The notes beneath the pieces are model-generated. The model ran no database searches. It was not told the DNA's origin and saw only the letters and a program-made list of their open reading frames with translations. From a virus, in IMG/VR virus record IMGVR_UViG_3300045412_000261, positions 78,582 through 142,581 of that record: a stretch of 64,000 nucleotides of DNA; one strand, given 5' to 3'. Each line of letters starts with the position of its first letter. Position 1 is the first letter of the stretch. Positions 54,858 through 62,727 of the stretch are shown in pieces. The position numbers were made by a program, and so were the translations under genes.

Positions 54858-55744
54858 AATTTTACCATTAATTTTTTTACTTTTGCGCGGGGAACTCACA
54901 TAATATCATCACCCCAGCAATATGATTAATAATAATAACAATCATTACATCAATAACATGAACACAAATATACAACATAAAAAAATAATATCCAAATAAA
55001 ACATAATAAAAAAAATAAAAAACATTAAAATAATAACATGATAATCTAAATCAATACATTAATAAAACATGATAATCTAAATTAAATAAAAAAAATATTA
55101 TTATAAAATAACATCCCTATCCCAATCAAGACAACATTTTAATAAGATATATAATGATAAATGAAATCTTGATGAACATGATAGTCACATGAATGGATAT
55201 ATGATAAATGAAATAAAATGATAAAAATAAAATCAATAAATCAATCACATGTAAGAGCATTACTGGAAATGAAATGCAGACATGAGGAAATGAGCAACAA
55301 AAAATGCGTTCTATAATGTAAGTTAAATTGTAGTGCATTGTGTTTTTGTATGGGGGCAATCTCGAGGTTTTGAGCCAAATTTTTTCATCGACCTCCTCTA
55401 TTTCGCACATATTTGGCTTCTAACAGACTTTGTACTGTACCCTTACTTAAGTTCCACTCACTATGAGAAGATGCAGCAGAATGAACGATAGATGCCTTAG
55501 AAATGATTTTTAGATGTCTCATTAAAAAGCATTGTAAACATATATTTAATTTCATAATATCACTTGTTTAGATGATAAAAAGCATGAATAATGATGGATT
55601 TTTGCTACATTGCGTACATTTTTTCATCGTTTTGTTCATTTTTTCCATCATTTTGTTTAATTTTTAATCATTTTGTGCATTTTTTAGGCATTTTGCTGTG
55701 CATTTTTAAGAATATTGATAAAAAACATCATTGATTATCAACAT

Positions 55745-55785
55745 TTTACATTTTTTTATATTTTTTTGTGGCCAGTGAGATAGAA
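55745..55785. repeat. 41-base direct repeat, copy 1
   Basis: Ends with GTGGCCAGTGAGATAGAA; copy 2 at 55849-55890 differs by one extra T in a T-run. 63 bases separate them. Confidence 0.85.
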
Positions 55786-55848
55786 TAAAATGCATCTTTT
55801 TGGTTTAATTGGCATGTTTGAAATTAAGATGCCATTGAAAATCAATCA

Positions 55849-55890
55849 TTTACATTTTTTTTATATTTTTTTGTGGCCAGTGAGATAGAA
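55849..55890. repeat. 42-base direct repeat, copy 2
   Basis: Second copy of 55745-55785, followed directly by the terminator of the SSB-like operon. Confidence 0.85.
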
Positions 55891-55893
55891 CTT

Positions 55894-55928
55894 ATAAAAA
55901 AAGGAGACCAACTTGCGTCGGTCTCCTT
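55894..55928 (-). terminator. Intrinsic terminator of the SSB-like operon
   Basis: Minus strand: perfect 9-bp stem AAGGAGACC / GGTCTCCTT with a 10-base loop and a T-run (TTTTTTT). Follows the 55943-56128 stop. Confidence 0.85.
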
Positions 55929-55942
55929 CCCACACGCAACCA

Positions 55943-56128
55943 TTAACCAATTATGTCTATGATACATGCGATGGATAGAGCCACTCCGGAGAACAATAGC
56001 AATGTTCCGGGTACTTTCTTTTCCCATGGAGAACTTACTTTAGCTTTGTCGGCCAAGATAACTAATCCCATAATCATAAAGATAACAGAAAAGATAGCTA
56101 AAACAATTAAAACAGTTGTCGGTAACAT
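55943..56128 (-). CDS. Small two-span membrane protein
   Basis: 61 residues: hydrophobic segments at about 3-26 and 41-60 with a charged loop (DKAKVSSPWEKKVPG). Last gene of the SSB-like operon. Function unknown. Confidence 0.6.
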   Translation of the reverse strand: MLPTTVLIVLAIFSVIFMIMGLVILADKAKVSSPWEKKVPGTLLLFSGVALSIACIIDIIG

Positions 56129-56172
56129 TTGAAAAAGATTTAATGGTTATGTTAAAATTAATTCATGTGATA

Positions 56173-56580
56173 TTAGAATGGAAGATCGTCATCACTTAGA
56201 GTAGATGAAGATTCTACCGGTGCTGTTAGAAATACATCATCGAACTTATTTTCTTTTGGGGCTGTCTTTTGTTTTGGAGCCGGAGCTGATTTTGCTATAG
56301 TTGATGTTTGGCCTTTAGCTTCGTCTTTCTTATAGGTGTCGATACTAATGGCATGGGTCCTGTACTTATCATCTTCTCTTACTTCTTTTAGAGGCCATGC
56401 GATAAGCGGGAGATATTTCTTGCCGGTCTTCTCTGACACATAAATGAATTGAGTTACATCCGGATCATTCATACACATTTCGAACAGGTCTGTGATACAT
56501 ATACTCATACCAAAGCCGGTCGAATCTTTTGTTGTGATTAGTCTGCCATTACCTACAAACTTTTTGCTTTTCTGTTCCAT
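56173..56580 (-). CDS. SSB-like protein with acidic DDDLPF tail
   Basis: 135 residues. The beta-rich first 80 residues could be an OB-like fold (VGNGRLITTKDSTGFGMSIC), then a Pro/Ala/Lys linker and the C-terminal SDDDLPF, nearly identical to the SSB-Ct tail (DDDIPF) that recruits partner proteins. Likely binds single-stranded DNA in replication. The OB-fold itself is not certain from sequence. Confidence 0.6.
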   Translation of the reverse strand: MEQKSKKFVGNGRLITTKDSTGFGMSICITDLFEMCMNDPDVTQFIYVSEKTGKKYLPLIAWPLKEVREDDKYRTHAISIDTYKKDEAKGQTSTIAKSAPAPKQKTAPKENKFDDVFLTAPVESSSTLSDDDLPF

Positions 56581-56589
56581 GATAGTTTA

Positions 56590-56898
56590 TTAATGGGTTG
56601 CACCCTGTTTATTAATGTTTTTAAATTTCTCAATCTCTTTAATCATTCTTTGAGTAATCCATGGGTATAATTTACCATTCTCTTCCATGCTTACTATGTT
56701 TATGTTACCGGTTGGGGTATGAATCATTCCCATGTACTCCATGTATTGTTTAAGAACCGGATTAAAGTCACCGGTTAAAACATACAATTCAATTCCGTCG
56801 GTTTGAAGTCGTTTACCGCAGTATCTAACGCCGTTCATCCTAATTGAAAGTGCGTCGTTGAATCTTTCTTTAAATGTCTCCGAAGTCATCGTATTCAT
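56590..56898 (-). CDS. Hypothetical replication-operon protein
   Basis: 102 residues, ATG at 56898 overlapping the previous gene by 28 bases. Contains GVRYCGKRLQTDGIELYVLT and GKLYPWITQRM. Not recognised; its position next to the SSB-like gene suggests a DNA-metabolism role. Confidence 0.55.
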   Translation of the reverse strand: MNTMTSETFKERFNDALSIRMNGVRYCGKRLQTDGIELYVLTGDFNPVLKQYMEYMGMIHTPTGNINIVSMEENGKLYPWITQRMIKEIEKFKNINKQGATH

Positions 56899-57214
56899 CT
56901 TTTACGAATTCTTTATTGAGTGAGTACATGTAGTAAGACTTAGTCGTTTCTTTAGCTACACCGTATATTTCCTCCTGGCTTTTCTTTAGCTTTAGTTCCT
57001 TCTCCATGTTCTGTACTTCCGGAGAATAGGAATAAGTATTTCTGTTCACTTTAGATACCGTTACTAATGAAGTAGTAAAGGAGTCGACGTTGTCTTTACT
57101 AAGTGCCTCTTGTATCTGTTTCTTATAGACCTCTTCCTTAGCTTCTAGATCCTTCCTCTGTCGGATTATTAGAGCCGTTCTATTTACTAGGTCTTTTAAT
57201 TCTTGTTCTCCCAT
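56870..57214 (-). CDS. Helical phage protein of the SSB operon
   Basis: 114 residues from the ATG at 57214 (MGEQELKDLVNRT); reading further upstream would run into the promoter. Helical first part, then VDSFTTSLVTVSKVNRNTYSYS and a charged helix. Family not named with confidence; it resembles small proteins linked to phage SSB genes. Confidence 0.6.
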   Translation of the reverse strand: MGEQELKDLVNRTALIIRQRKDLEAKEEVYKKQIQEALSKDNVDSFTTSLVTVSKVNRNTYSYSPEVQNMEKELKLKKSQEEIYGVAKETTKSYYMYSLNKEFVKDEYDDFGDI

Positions 57215-57235
57215 GTTTATCATTTTAATATGCTG

Positions 57236-57266
57236 CAAAGATAATACATTCTTTTGACATATGCAA
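57236..57266 (-). promoter_or_regulatory. Bacteroidota-type promoter for the SSB-like operon
   Basis: Minus strand TATCTTTG (57243-57236) with TTG 20 nt upstream (57266-57264); start codon about 22 bases downstream. Confidence 0.7.
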
Positions 57267-57364
57267 GCCCCGGCGAATATTTTTTTCCATATATTTTTTC
57301 GAGTCTGTTCTAAATGCGTTCCTTAATTTTCCGCGGGGACATATTTTCCATCCCAGCTATTAAT

Positions 57365-57775
57365 TTATTCCGGTAGGGTTAATATTCCTTTACATGATTT
57401 ATAATATTTTCCTTTTTCAGAATCAATATTAATCTCATGATTTATTTCATCTATGAATTCTTTTAATTTTGGAACTTTTACATTTTCAGATACTTTCTTC
57501 ATGTAATCTAAAAATGCTTTTGTTTCATCTTTCGTTTTAACTAAGAATGCCTGCATGTTTTTATCATCATCTTCGAACAATGGAAAGAAGAATACATTTG
57601 TTTCATCATTTGGATCTTCTAATAGTAAGTAAGCCGTACATAGATAATTGGAATCTGGAAATGTTTTAATAGATGTAATGACATGATTGAATATCTGCAT
57701 ATCACTATCTATAGCATCTCCTAATGATAATGAATCTAATGATAGAAGATTTTCTACTCTTAAATTTTTTGACAT
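57365..57775 (-). CDS. Hypothetical phage protein
   Basis: 136 residues, mixed alpha/beta, acidic. NVFFFPLFEDDDKNMQAFL in the middle. Not recognised. Separate from the SSB-like operon, which has its own promoter. Confidence 0.55.
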   Translation of the reverse strand: MSKNLRVENLLSLDSLSLGDAIDSDMQIFNHVITSIKTFPDSNYLCTAYLLLEDPNDETNVFFFPLFEDDDKNMQAFLVKTKDETKAFLDYMKKVSENVKVPKLKEFIDEINHEINIDSEKGKYYKSCKGILTLPE

Positions 57776-57787
57776 GTAAGGAATGTT

Positions 57788-58126
57788 TTAATTGGTTAAT
57801 AAAAAGAATTTCACCGCCGAAAGTAGATCTCGGAAAGACTTGTAGGTTCCTCCATCGAAGTCATACCGTTTCTTCTTTGGATCATACATAACTTCTCTCT
57901 CCTTACCGTTGAAAGACATTATGATATTATTTCTTTTTGGTACCACATAGGCTAACATGTAATTTATACTGGTTACAAATTCTTGGTGCCTACTTACTAT
58001 AACGTACTCGCGTCTATCTTCATCGGGCACAAACAGAACCGTATTGTTTACTACACAATTGATCGGTTCCTGTCCGTATGATATAAACGATAGTAGGACT
58101 AAAAAGGTTGAAAGAATTGATTTCAT
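57788..58126 (-). CDS. Secreted small protein with signal peptide
   Basis: 112 residues. Signal peptide KSILSTFLVLLSFISYGQ (cleavage likely after YGQ), then a beta-rich mature part with one Cys. Second exported protein in the early region. Function unknown. Confidence 0.6.
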   Translation of the reverse strand: MKSILSTFLVLLSFISYGQEPINCVVNNTVLFVPDEDRREYVIVSRHQEFVTSINYMLAYVVPKRNNIIMSFNGKEREVMYDPKKKRYDFDGGTYKSFRDLLSAVKFFLLTN

Positions 58127-58149
58127 ATAATTGTTTGGTTGTTTTTAAA

Positions 58150-58197
58150 AAGGAAGACAGGAGTAACCGGGGAGGTCAGAGCCCGTCTTCTAAAATG
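58150..58197 (-). terminator. Possible imperfect terminator
   Basis: Minus strand GAAGAC ... GTCTTC with a GC-rich, partly paired interior, followed by CTTTTT. Between the epimerase-like gene and the secreted protein gene. Confidence 0.35.
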
Positions 58198-58216
58198 CAC
58201 CACTTAAACTTTGTTC

Positions 58217-59209
58217 TTACTCACCGGTCTGTTCCATTATAATCCGGTGATCTGTATCGTCTATTGAATCATACCATTTTAAAAACCGTTTGATTCCTTC
58301 TTTGTATTCTACTTTAGGTTCGTAGCCAAGTCTTCTTAGAGGTGTTATGTCGGATGCGGTGAAGTAAACGTCTCCGTCTTGCATAGGTTGAAAATTCCGG
58401 CGGGCCTCCTTTCCAATCTCTTTCTCCAGAACATCAATAACATCTAAAATTTTAACACTCTCATTACTCCCTACATTATATAACATGTACTTAACATCTG
58501 TTTCATTTTTAATCACAATATTAATCCCATCAATAATATCATCAATGTAAGTAAATCCTCTATACATCTCTCCATTATTATAAATGTCAATAGGAATGTT
58601 ATTATGAATCCTATATGCAAATTTATACATCATCATATCAGGCCTACCCCATGGACCATACACTGTAAAGAATCTAAGACCTGTAGTACGCATGTTGAAC
58701 AAATGACTATATACATGTGCCGTCAATTCATTCATCTTCTTAGTTGCTGCATAAAATGATACCGGCACATCTGTTCTATCATCTGTACTAAATGCTATAT
58801 CCATGTTATTTCCCATTCCATATACACTTGAACTAGATGCATACACTAAATGATTTACTTCATATTTCTTACATGCTTCTATAATGTTCAAGAATCCCTG
58901 GACATTTGATCGGGCAAATAAATCCGGATTCTTGACGCTGGCTCTAACTCCGGCCTGGCCTGCTAAGTTCACTACTATATCAAACTTGTGCAGAGAGAAA
59001 ATAATTTCTACTTTCTTCTTATCTGCTATGTCCAAGTTATAATAGCTTATGTCTCTTAGCTCTGGGCGATTGAATCTCATAGAGTTTAATAACTGGGTAT
59101 CGCTACCATCAAAGAAGTCCACACCTATCACTTTGTGGCATTGGGTTAACATAGAATGCGCTATATGACTTCCAATGAATCCTGCGACACCCGTTATTAG
59201 TACTTTCAT
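58217..59209 (-). CDS. NAD-dependent sugar epimerase, UDP-glucuronate 4-epimerase-like
   Basis: 330 residues from the ATG at 59209 (MKVLITGVAGFIGSH); an in-frame start at 59230 lies within the end of the methylase gene. GVAGFIGSH binds NAD, SSSSVYG and FYAATKK give the catalytic Ser/Tyr/Lys of extended SDRs, and LRFFTVYGPWGRPDM is typical of UDP-glucuronate epimerases (CapI/LpsL type). Product UDP-galacturonate would feed a surface glycan. A host-like metabolic gene; role in infection unknown. Confidence 0.8.
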   Translation of the reverse strand: MKVLITGVAGFIGSHIAHSMLTQCHKVIGVDFFDGSDTQLLNSMRFNRPELRDISYYNLDIADKKKVEIIFSLHKFDIVVNLAGQAGVRASVKNPDLFARSNVQGFLNIIEACKKYEVNHLVYASSSSVYGMGNNMDIAFSTDDRTDVPVSFYAATKKMNELTAHVYSHLFNMRTTGLRFFTVYGPWGRPDMMMYKFAYRIHNNIPIDIYNNGEMYRGFTYIDDIIDGINIVIKNETDVKYMLYNVGSNESVKILDVIDVLEKEIGKEARRNFQPMQDGDVYFTASDITPLRRLGYEPKVEYKEGIKRFLKWYDSIDDTDHRIIMEQTGE

Positions 59210-59219
59210 GCTACTGCTA

Positions 59220-59927
59220 CTATTGAACATTTGTGATAGAAAATTTAAAAAGTTTTTCCACCGCTTTCTTACTACCTGTATCTTGGGTCAAAGAACTTAC
59301 TATTTCCTTTTGCCAAACGCACTCAAAATCATTAGGTGCATTATATTCAGATACAAATACAATGTGTCCTTTACTTGCCATATCCCTGCACCATTGCCAA
59401 AAAACAACATGATTAAAGTCGTCTTTGTATTTTGTTGTTCCCTCGTATGGTGGGTCGCAATAAATCAAGCTGTTGTCAGGTATCTGTAAATCTAAATAGC
59501 TTTCGTTTACAAATTTTACACCTTGCAATAAAGGGCTTTGATTTATTGCGTTTTTGTAACTTTCATGTACATAATCACGTTTACCAAGTCCATCTCTACA
59601 CCATCCGCCAAGCCATTTACCGCTATAAGAAAAAGCAAAACCTGCATATCCTTTGTATTTATAATTATCGCTTTTTCTTAATTGCTTGTAATCTTCTTCA
59701 GTAAATTCTTTGTTGTTTTTTGGCAAATCTACAACACAATCTCTAATGGCAATTAAGGCATTAATCAAATAAGGGTTTATATCTGCACCTATTCTTTTGC
59801 CTTGTACCTTATCAATCATATTTGCTCCGCCAACAAAAGGTTCAACCCAAGTTCTTTGCCCTCGTTCTTTTAACATTATCGGTAGTATTTCTTTTGCTAT
59901 CCGATTTTTACTTCCCATATATTTCAT
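59220..59927 (-). CDS. D12-class N6-adenine DNA methyltransferase (Dam-like)
   Basis: 235 residues. MKYMGSKNRIAKEI start, FVGGANM (AdoMet-binding motif I, 32-38), GADINPYLI and IYCDPPYEGTTKY (about 155, catalytic DPPY). Orphan modification enzyme protecting phage DNA or regulating it; no restriction partner is nearby. Ends in TAG, followed by further TAG-rich bases before the epimerase ATG. Confidence 0.85.
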   Translation of the reverse strand: MKYMGSKNRIAKEILPIMLKERGQRTWVEPFVGGANMIDKVQGKRIGADINPYLINALIAIRDCVVDLPKNNKEFTEEDYKQLRKSDNYKYKGYAGFAFSYSGKWLGGWCRDGLGKRDYVHESYKNAINQSPLLQGVKFVNESYLDLQIPDNSLIYCDPPYEGTTKYKDDFNHVVFWQWCRDMASKGHIVFVSEYNAPNDFECVWQKEIVSSLTQDTGSKKAVEKLFKFSITNVQ

Positions 59928-59964
59928 ACTCTAAAACTTTTTAATTTTTCTTTTCGTTTTCAAA

Positions 59965-60051
59965 TTAAAATCCTGCTAAATAAACCGCACCATCAAGTAA
60001 CACGGGTTTGGCAAAATTGCCGTTTTCGTTTTCAAATGAACTTTCTGTCAT
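59965..60051 (-). CDS. Mini-ORF containing the NFAKPVL repeat peptide
   Basis: 28 codons from the ATG at 60051. The middle encodes NFAKPVL, from a diverged copy of the dispersed repeat (59998-60024). Probably repeat-derived, not a selected gene. Confidence 0.25.
   Translation of the reverse strand: MTESSFENENGNFAKPVLLDGAVYLAGF
59998..60024 (-). repeat. Dispersed repeat, diverged copy
   Basis: 27 bases with two differences from the shared part of the 32-base repeat (core ACGGGTTTGGCAAAAT on the plus strand). Confidence 0.8.
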
Positions 60052-60129
60052 AATACCATCTTTTGTTTTTCAATTAAACTTTTCGTTTCGGCAACTTCGC
60101 CAAGCCTGAAAACGTTAGCGGTAATGCCG

Positions 60130-60267
60130 TCAGAACTCTGACTTAAAATACCACCTTCCGCATTTATCACATTGTTTTTGTTCTTTACCTTGTTTATATT
60201 TTTTCTCTGCCCATTCGTGCCAAGCAACGTATCCAAGTTTTTTTGGTTTATGACGTTTACAAGGCAT
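60130..60267 (-). CDS. Small Cys/His phage protein
   Basis: 45 residues from MPCKRHKPKKLGYVAWHEWA. HKPKKL, WHEWA and CDKCGRWYF form a small zinc-ribbon-like protein common in phages. A longer in-frame start at 60312 exists, but its first 15 residues come from the dispersed repeat; MPCKRH looks like the native start. Confidence 0.65.
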   Translation of the reverse strand: MPCKRHKPKKLGYVAWHEWAEKKYKQGKEQKQCDKCGRWYFKSEF

Positions 60268-60268
60268 T

Positions 60269-60300
60269 GCCGATAACACGGGTTTGGCAAAATGGCTGTT
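60269..60300 (-). repeat. Dispersed 32-base repeat, copy 1
   Basis: Identical to 61074-61105. Both read NSHFAKPVLSA in the minus-strand frame at a gene start. Confidence 0.9.
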
Positions 60301-60427
60301 GTAGTGCTTCATTTATTTTTTGTTTTTCCATTTTACTTTAGTTTAAAATGTGAGCGTTTGTGCATCTATTTATTATTCGTGGTAGGCTGAAAGGGATTGC
60401 ATCTTAACCCCTGCCTTCGTATAGCGT

Positions 60428-60441
60428 CAGCCGTTATCGGC
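60428..60441. repeat. Inverted partner of the dispersed repeat edge
   Basis: CAGCCGTTATCGGC, inverted relative to the GCCGATAAC edge of the 32-base repeat; together they flank about 150 bases. It contains the stop of the methylase-like gene. Confidence 0.55.
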
Positions 60442-61123
60442 AAGCGTAAGACGACCACTGCACAGCCATAGCCTTTGCAATTCCATCAAACGTTTTGCTT
60501 CTTAACTTTGCTCTTTCTTCTTTTGGTAATTTCCAAGCATCGACATACCAAGTAGGCATACTTTTACCACTTGCAAACTTTGTTCTTTTTGGTGGATTAA
60601 CAATATTTGTCGGTTCTAATTTTGGTAATCCTTTAAGCCATAAGCAGGTTTTCTTTTCAAATGGATCGCCAAATTGGTATGGGTTAATTATTTGGTCCGG
60701 TTTTCTCCATTCGCTGCTCATTATGCCTACCGGGTTTTCAATAGCTATATAATCGCAATCAGCATCAGCAAACATTTTAAAGAATTTAATTGCAAACTCT
60801 CTGTCTTTATGCCTTTGTATTGCTTGTTCGCCATAGCGTTGAATATTAAACCATCTATTACCAGTTACAGTCAAGTATGTACAAGGAGGAAACGCAATTA
60901 TCATATCCCATTTTAGCTTTAATAATTCGGTTACATCGTGCTGTAAATGCCATTCAGGGTGTCCGCCACTTTCAGGTAGTAAATCACAACTAAATGCTTC
61001 GTGTCCTAATTTGCGTAATTCCTTTGTAACCGCTTGACTTTCCTCACAAGCAACAAGCACTCGGAGAACGTTAGCCGATAACACGGGTTTGGCAAAATGG
61101 CTGTTCAGTTCTTCTATTCTCAT
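60434..61123 (-). CDS. DNA cytosine methyltransferase-like protein with repeat-derived N-terminus
   Basis: 229 residues. RVLVACEESQAVTKELRKLG (AdoMet motif), FSCDLLP, IIAFPPCTYLT (PPC), then IENPVGIM and an end TFDGIAKAMAVQW match the phage C5-methylase-like family. The usual start lies near residue 20; residues 1-18 (MRIEELNSHFAKPVLSAN) come from the dispersed repeat. Modification activity is likely but the recognition domain is short. Confidence 0.7.
   Translation of the reverse strand: MRIEELNSHFAKPVLSANVLRVLVACEESQAVTKELRKLGHEAFSCDLLPESGGHPEWHLQHDVTELLKLKWDMIIAFPPCTYLTVTGNRWFNIQRYGEQAIQRHKDREFAIKFFKMFADADCDYIAIENPVGIMSSEWRKPDQIINPYQFGDPFEKKTCLWLKGLPKLEPTNIVNPPKRTKFASGKSMPTWYVDAWKLPKEERAKLRSKTFDGIAKAMAVQWSSYACR
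61074..61105 (-). repeat. Dispersed 32-base repeat, copy 2
   Basis: Identical to 60269-60300; lies in the 5' end of the methylase-like gene. Flanked by CGTTAGC motifs (61069 and, upstream, 61181). Confidence 0.9.
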
Positions 61124-61182
61124 TCGTTCTTAGTTTTAAGATTAGTAATTCTATTACGGCACTGACGCAAATGTGCAAAACG

Positions 61183-61542
61183 TTAGCGGCTATTTCGAAC
61201 CGCCTCCAAAAGATACGCATCTAATAATTGACATAAAGAAGCGAAGGCGTTTCTATCCATCAATTCGGTAAGCGTGATACCTGTTGGTTCTAAGTACTCT
61301 TTTATCAAATCTACTTTTTGAGAAGCAACGGACGCTAACAATCGGTTAGTGTCATTGCCGTTTTCGTAGGTTGTTGAAGTTTTGTTTTCCATATAAAATT
61401 CATTTTCAAGCGATGGTTCATGTTCAATCGCTTCAATGATTTTTCTTTGGGTTAAATCTATTGAATAATCAAATAGTTCACCACCTACGCCAGATGACCT
61501 ATGTAAGCCATCGTTAAAGCCGTTTAATAAATTATTATCCAT
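61183..61542 (-). CDS. Hypothetical phage protein
   Basis: 119 residues, mostly helical, acidic N-terminal half. Its stop (TAA) falls inside a CGCTAACG motif that recurs in the cassette region. Not recognised. Confidence 0.55.
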   Translation of the reverse strand: MDNNLLNGFNDGLHRSSGVGGELFDYSIDLTQRKIIEAIEHEPSLENEFYMENKTSTTYENGNDTNRLLASVASQKVDLIKEYLEPTGITLTELMDRNAFASLCQLLDAYLLEAVRNSR

Positions 61543-61559
61543 TTTGTTAAATTATAAGT

Positions 61560-61790
61560 TTATTTTTCTTCATAACATAATAATGCTTCACAATCTCTTT
61601 CATCTAACCACTCTGCAATGTTTTGGCTTTCTTCCAATTTTTTTTGAACTTCAAAACTGACATCTTTTTTTGCCTGTTCAAGTTCATCAATTTGTTTTTG
61701 CAGTCGTTTATATTCTTGTTGTTTAGCTTTTATTTCAGCCCAGACAACCTTTTTTCTGATTATCTTATTTATTGTTTCGTTATCTATCAT
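61560..61790 (-). CDS. Small coiled-coil protein
   Basis: 76 residues from the ATG at 61790 (MIDNETINKIIRKKVVWAEI); a TTG further up gives a longer frame but is less likely. Central coiled coil (KQQEYKRLQKQIDELEQAKK). Not recognised. Confidence 0.55.
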   Translation of the reverse strand: MIDNETINKIIRKKVVWAEIKAKQQEYKRLQKQIDELEQAKKDVSFEVQKKLEESQNIAEWLDERDCEALLCYEEK

Positions 61791-61820
61791 TTTTTTTAAA
61801 TTTTTCGCGGTGAACAACAA

Positions 61821-62051
61821 TTACTCATCATTATCATCAATACAATCTAAATGAAATGATATAACATCTTCATCATCTTTTGTTAATTCATTCCTCTTAG
61901 CTCTACCCAGTAACTTTACTAACTCATGATAATCATTCAACATCAACTCCTCATCATCTTCATCTATATCAAATGAATATAACATACTCTCAGGATTGTA
62001 AGTCTCAATCCAAGATTCTAACTTACTTAACATTTCTTTATCTAACTGCAT
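61821..62051 (-). CDS. Small acidic protein
   Basis: 76 residues, very acidic (DIDEDDEELMLNDYHELVKL), helical. Could be a protein-interaction or DNA-mimic inhibitor; no direct evidence. Driven by the repeated early promoter. Confidence 0.55.
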   Translation of the reverse strand: MQLDKEMLSKLESWIETYNPESMLYSFDIDEDDEELMLNDYHELVKLLGRAKRNELTKDDEDVISFHLDCIDDNDE

Positions 62052-62084
62052 GATTTAAAATTTAAAGTGATGATTAATATGATA

Positions 62085-62115
62085 CAAATATAGGGAGAAT
62101 AATTGAGAAATCCAA
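62085..62115 (-). promoter_or_regulatory. Early promoter, repeated family member 1
   Basis: Minus strand TATATTTG (62092-62085), TTTG/TTG 20 nt upstream (62115-62113), then a conserved leader CATATTAATCATCACTTTAAA. An imperfect inverted repeat (GGGAG/CTCCC) spans it. Confidence 0.75.
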
Positions 62116-62137
62116 ATCCTCCCATGTTAAAATTTTA

Positions 62138-62338
62138 TTAATTACAGTAAACATTTGTATTCCTTCTAACTTCCTTACTAATCTTATATGTACCGAAGTA
62201 GTATAATTTAGCCTTAGAAAGTAATCTTATTGCAGCCTTCTTATTGTATGCAGTTACACAAGCATGACCCGAATAAAATCCATTAGAATCAATCCTTTTG
62301 CCATTTAATATAGCTATCCATTCTTTTTCTTTTTTCAT
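62138..62338 (-). CDS. Small hypothetical protein
   Basis: 66 residues, AYNKKAAIRLLSKAKLYYFG in the middle, basic. Not recognised. It follows the 110-bp promoter region of the next gene. Confidence 0.55.
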   Translation of the reverse strand: MKKEKEWIAILNGKRIDSNGFYSGHACVTAYNKKAAIRLLSKAKLYYFGTYKISKEVRRNTNVYCN

Positions 62339-62343
62339 TTCTA

Positions 62344-62640
62344 TTATTTTGAAAAGTGATTTAAGAAACTAATGAAAACATAATCATATAACATTTCATC
62401 ATGTCCTTCTAAGATGTCGGTAGAAACATTCTCTACTATCTTACATGTCAATGAATCTAAGCTTTCCATGATTGACTCAAATGAACCCATCATGTGAGTG
62501 TATTCTAAAATGTCTTTAGCTTTCTTTGTTCCATACCTTTCTGATTTTTCATCATCATCATCATTAAGAATTTTATTACAGATGTTTGACACATGATAGG
62601 AAACAATCTTGAATAAATAAGAACTTCTGTCAACGTTCAT
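62344..62640 (-). CDS. Hypothetical early protein
   Basis: 98 residues from the ATG at 62640 (MNVDRSSYLFKIVSYH); a longer frame would start inside the promoter. Helical, one acidic stretch (NDDDDEKSERYG). Not recognised. Confidence 0.55.
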   Translation of the reverse strand: MNVDRSSYLFKIVSYHVSNICNKILNDDDDEKSERYGTKKAKDILEYTHMMGSFESIMESLDSLTCKIVENVSTDILEGHDEMLYDYVFISFLNHFSK

Positions 62641-62673
62641 TTTTGTAGTTTTAAAGTGGTGAATAATATGATA

Positions 62674-62704
62674 CAAATATAGGGGGGATAAACAAGAAAT
62701 CCAA
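62674..62704 (-). promoter_or_regulatory. Early promoter, repeated family member 2, with inverted repeat
   Basis: Minus strand TATATTTG (62681-62674), TTG 20 nt upstream (62704-62702), leader as in the other members. A perfect 10-bp inverted repeat (62679-62688 / 62706-62715, ATAGGGGGGA type) brackets the promoter, an operator candidate. Confidence 0.75.
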
Positions 62705-62727
62705 GTCCCCCCTATGTTAAACTTTTC

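Larger units (their letters stand above)
54900..55890. other. AT-rich repeat region, candidate origin of replication
   Basis: About 990 bases without a credible gene. Contains 17-base repeats AACATGATAATCTAAAT (near 55037 and 55066), two ATGATAAATGAAAT copies (near 55153 and 55202), an iteron-like run of CATTTT/TCATTTTGT units at about 55610-55710, and a 41-42-base direct repeat. A 94-codon minus-strand frame (55126-55410) has low-complexity content and is not accepted as a gene. Origin, packaging or regulatory function is inference. Confidence 0.5.

Noticed and set aside
55126-55410. 94-codon minus-strand ORF in the candidate origin
   Set aside because: Ile/Leu/Phe-rich by composition, lies across direct repeats, no start context.
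60048-60290. 80-codon minus-strand ORF overlapping the small Cys/His gene
   Set aside because: It is in another frame of the better-supported HKPKKL...WHEWA gene and of the dispersed repeat.
59998-61105. Classical integron attC sites at the dispersed repeats
   Set aside because: The recurring CGTTAGC sites do not fit the GTTRRRY core and no integrase is in the window.
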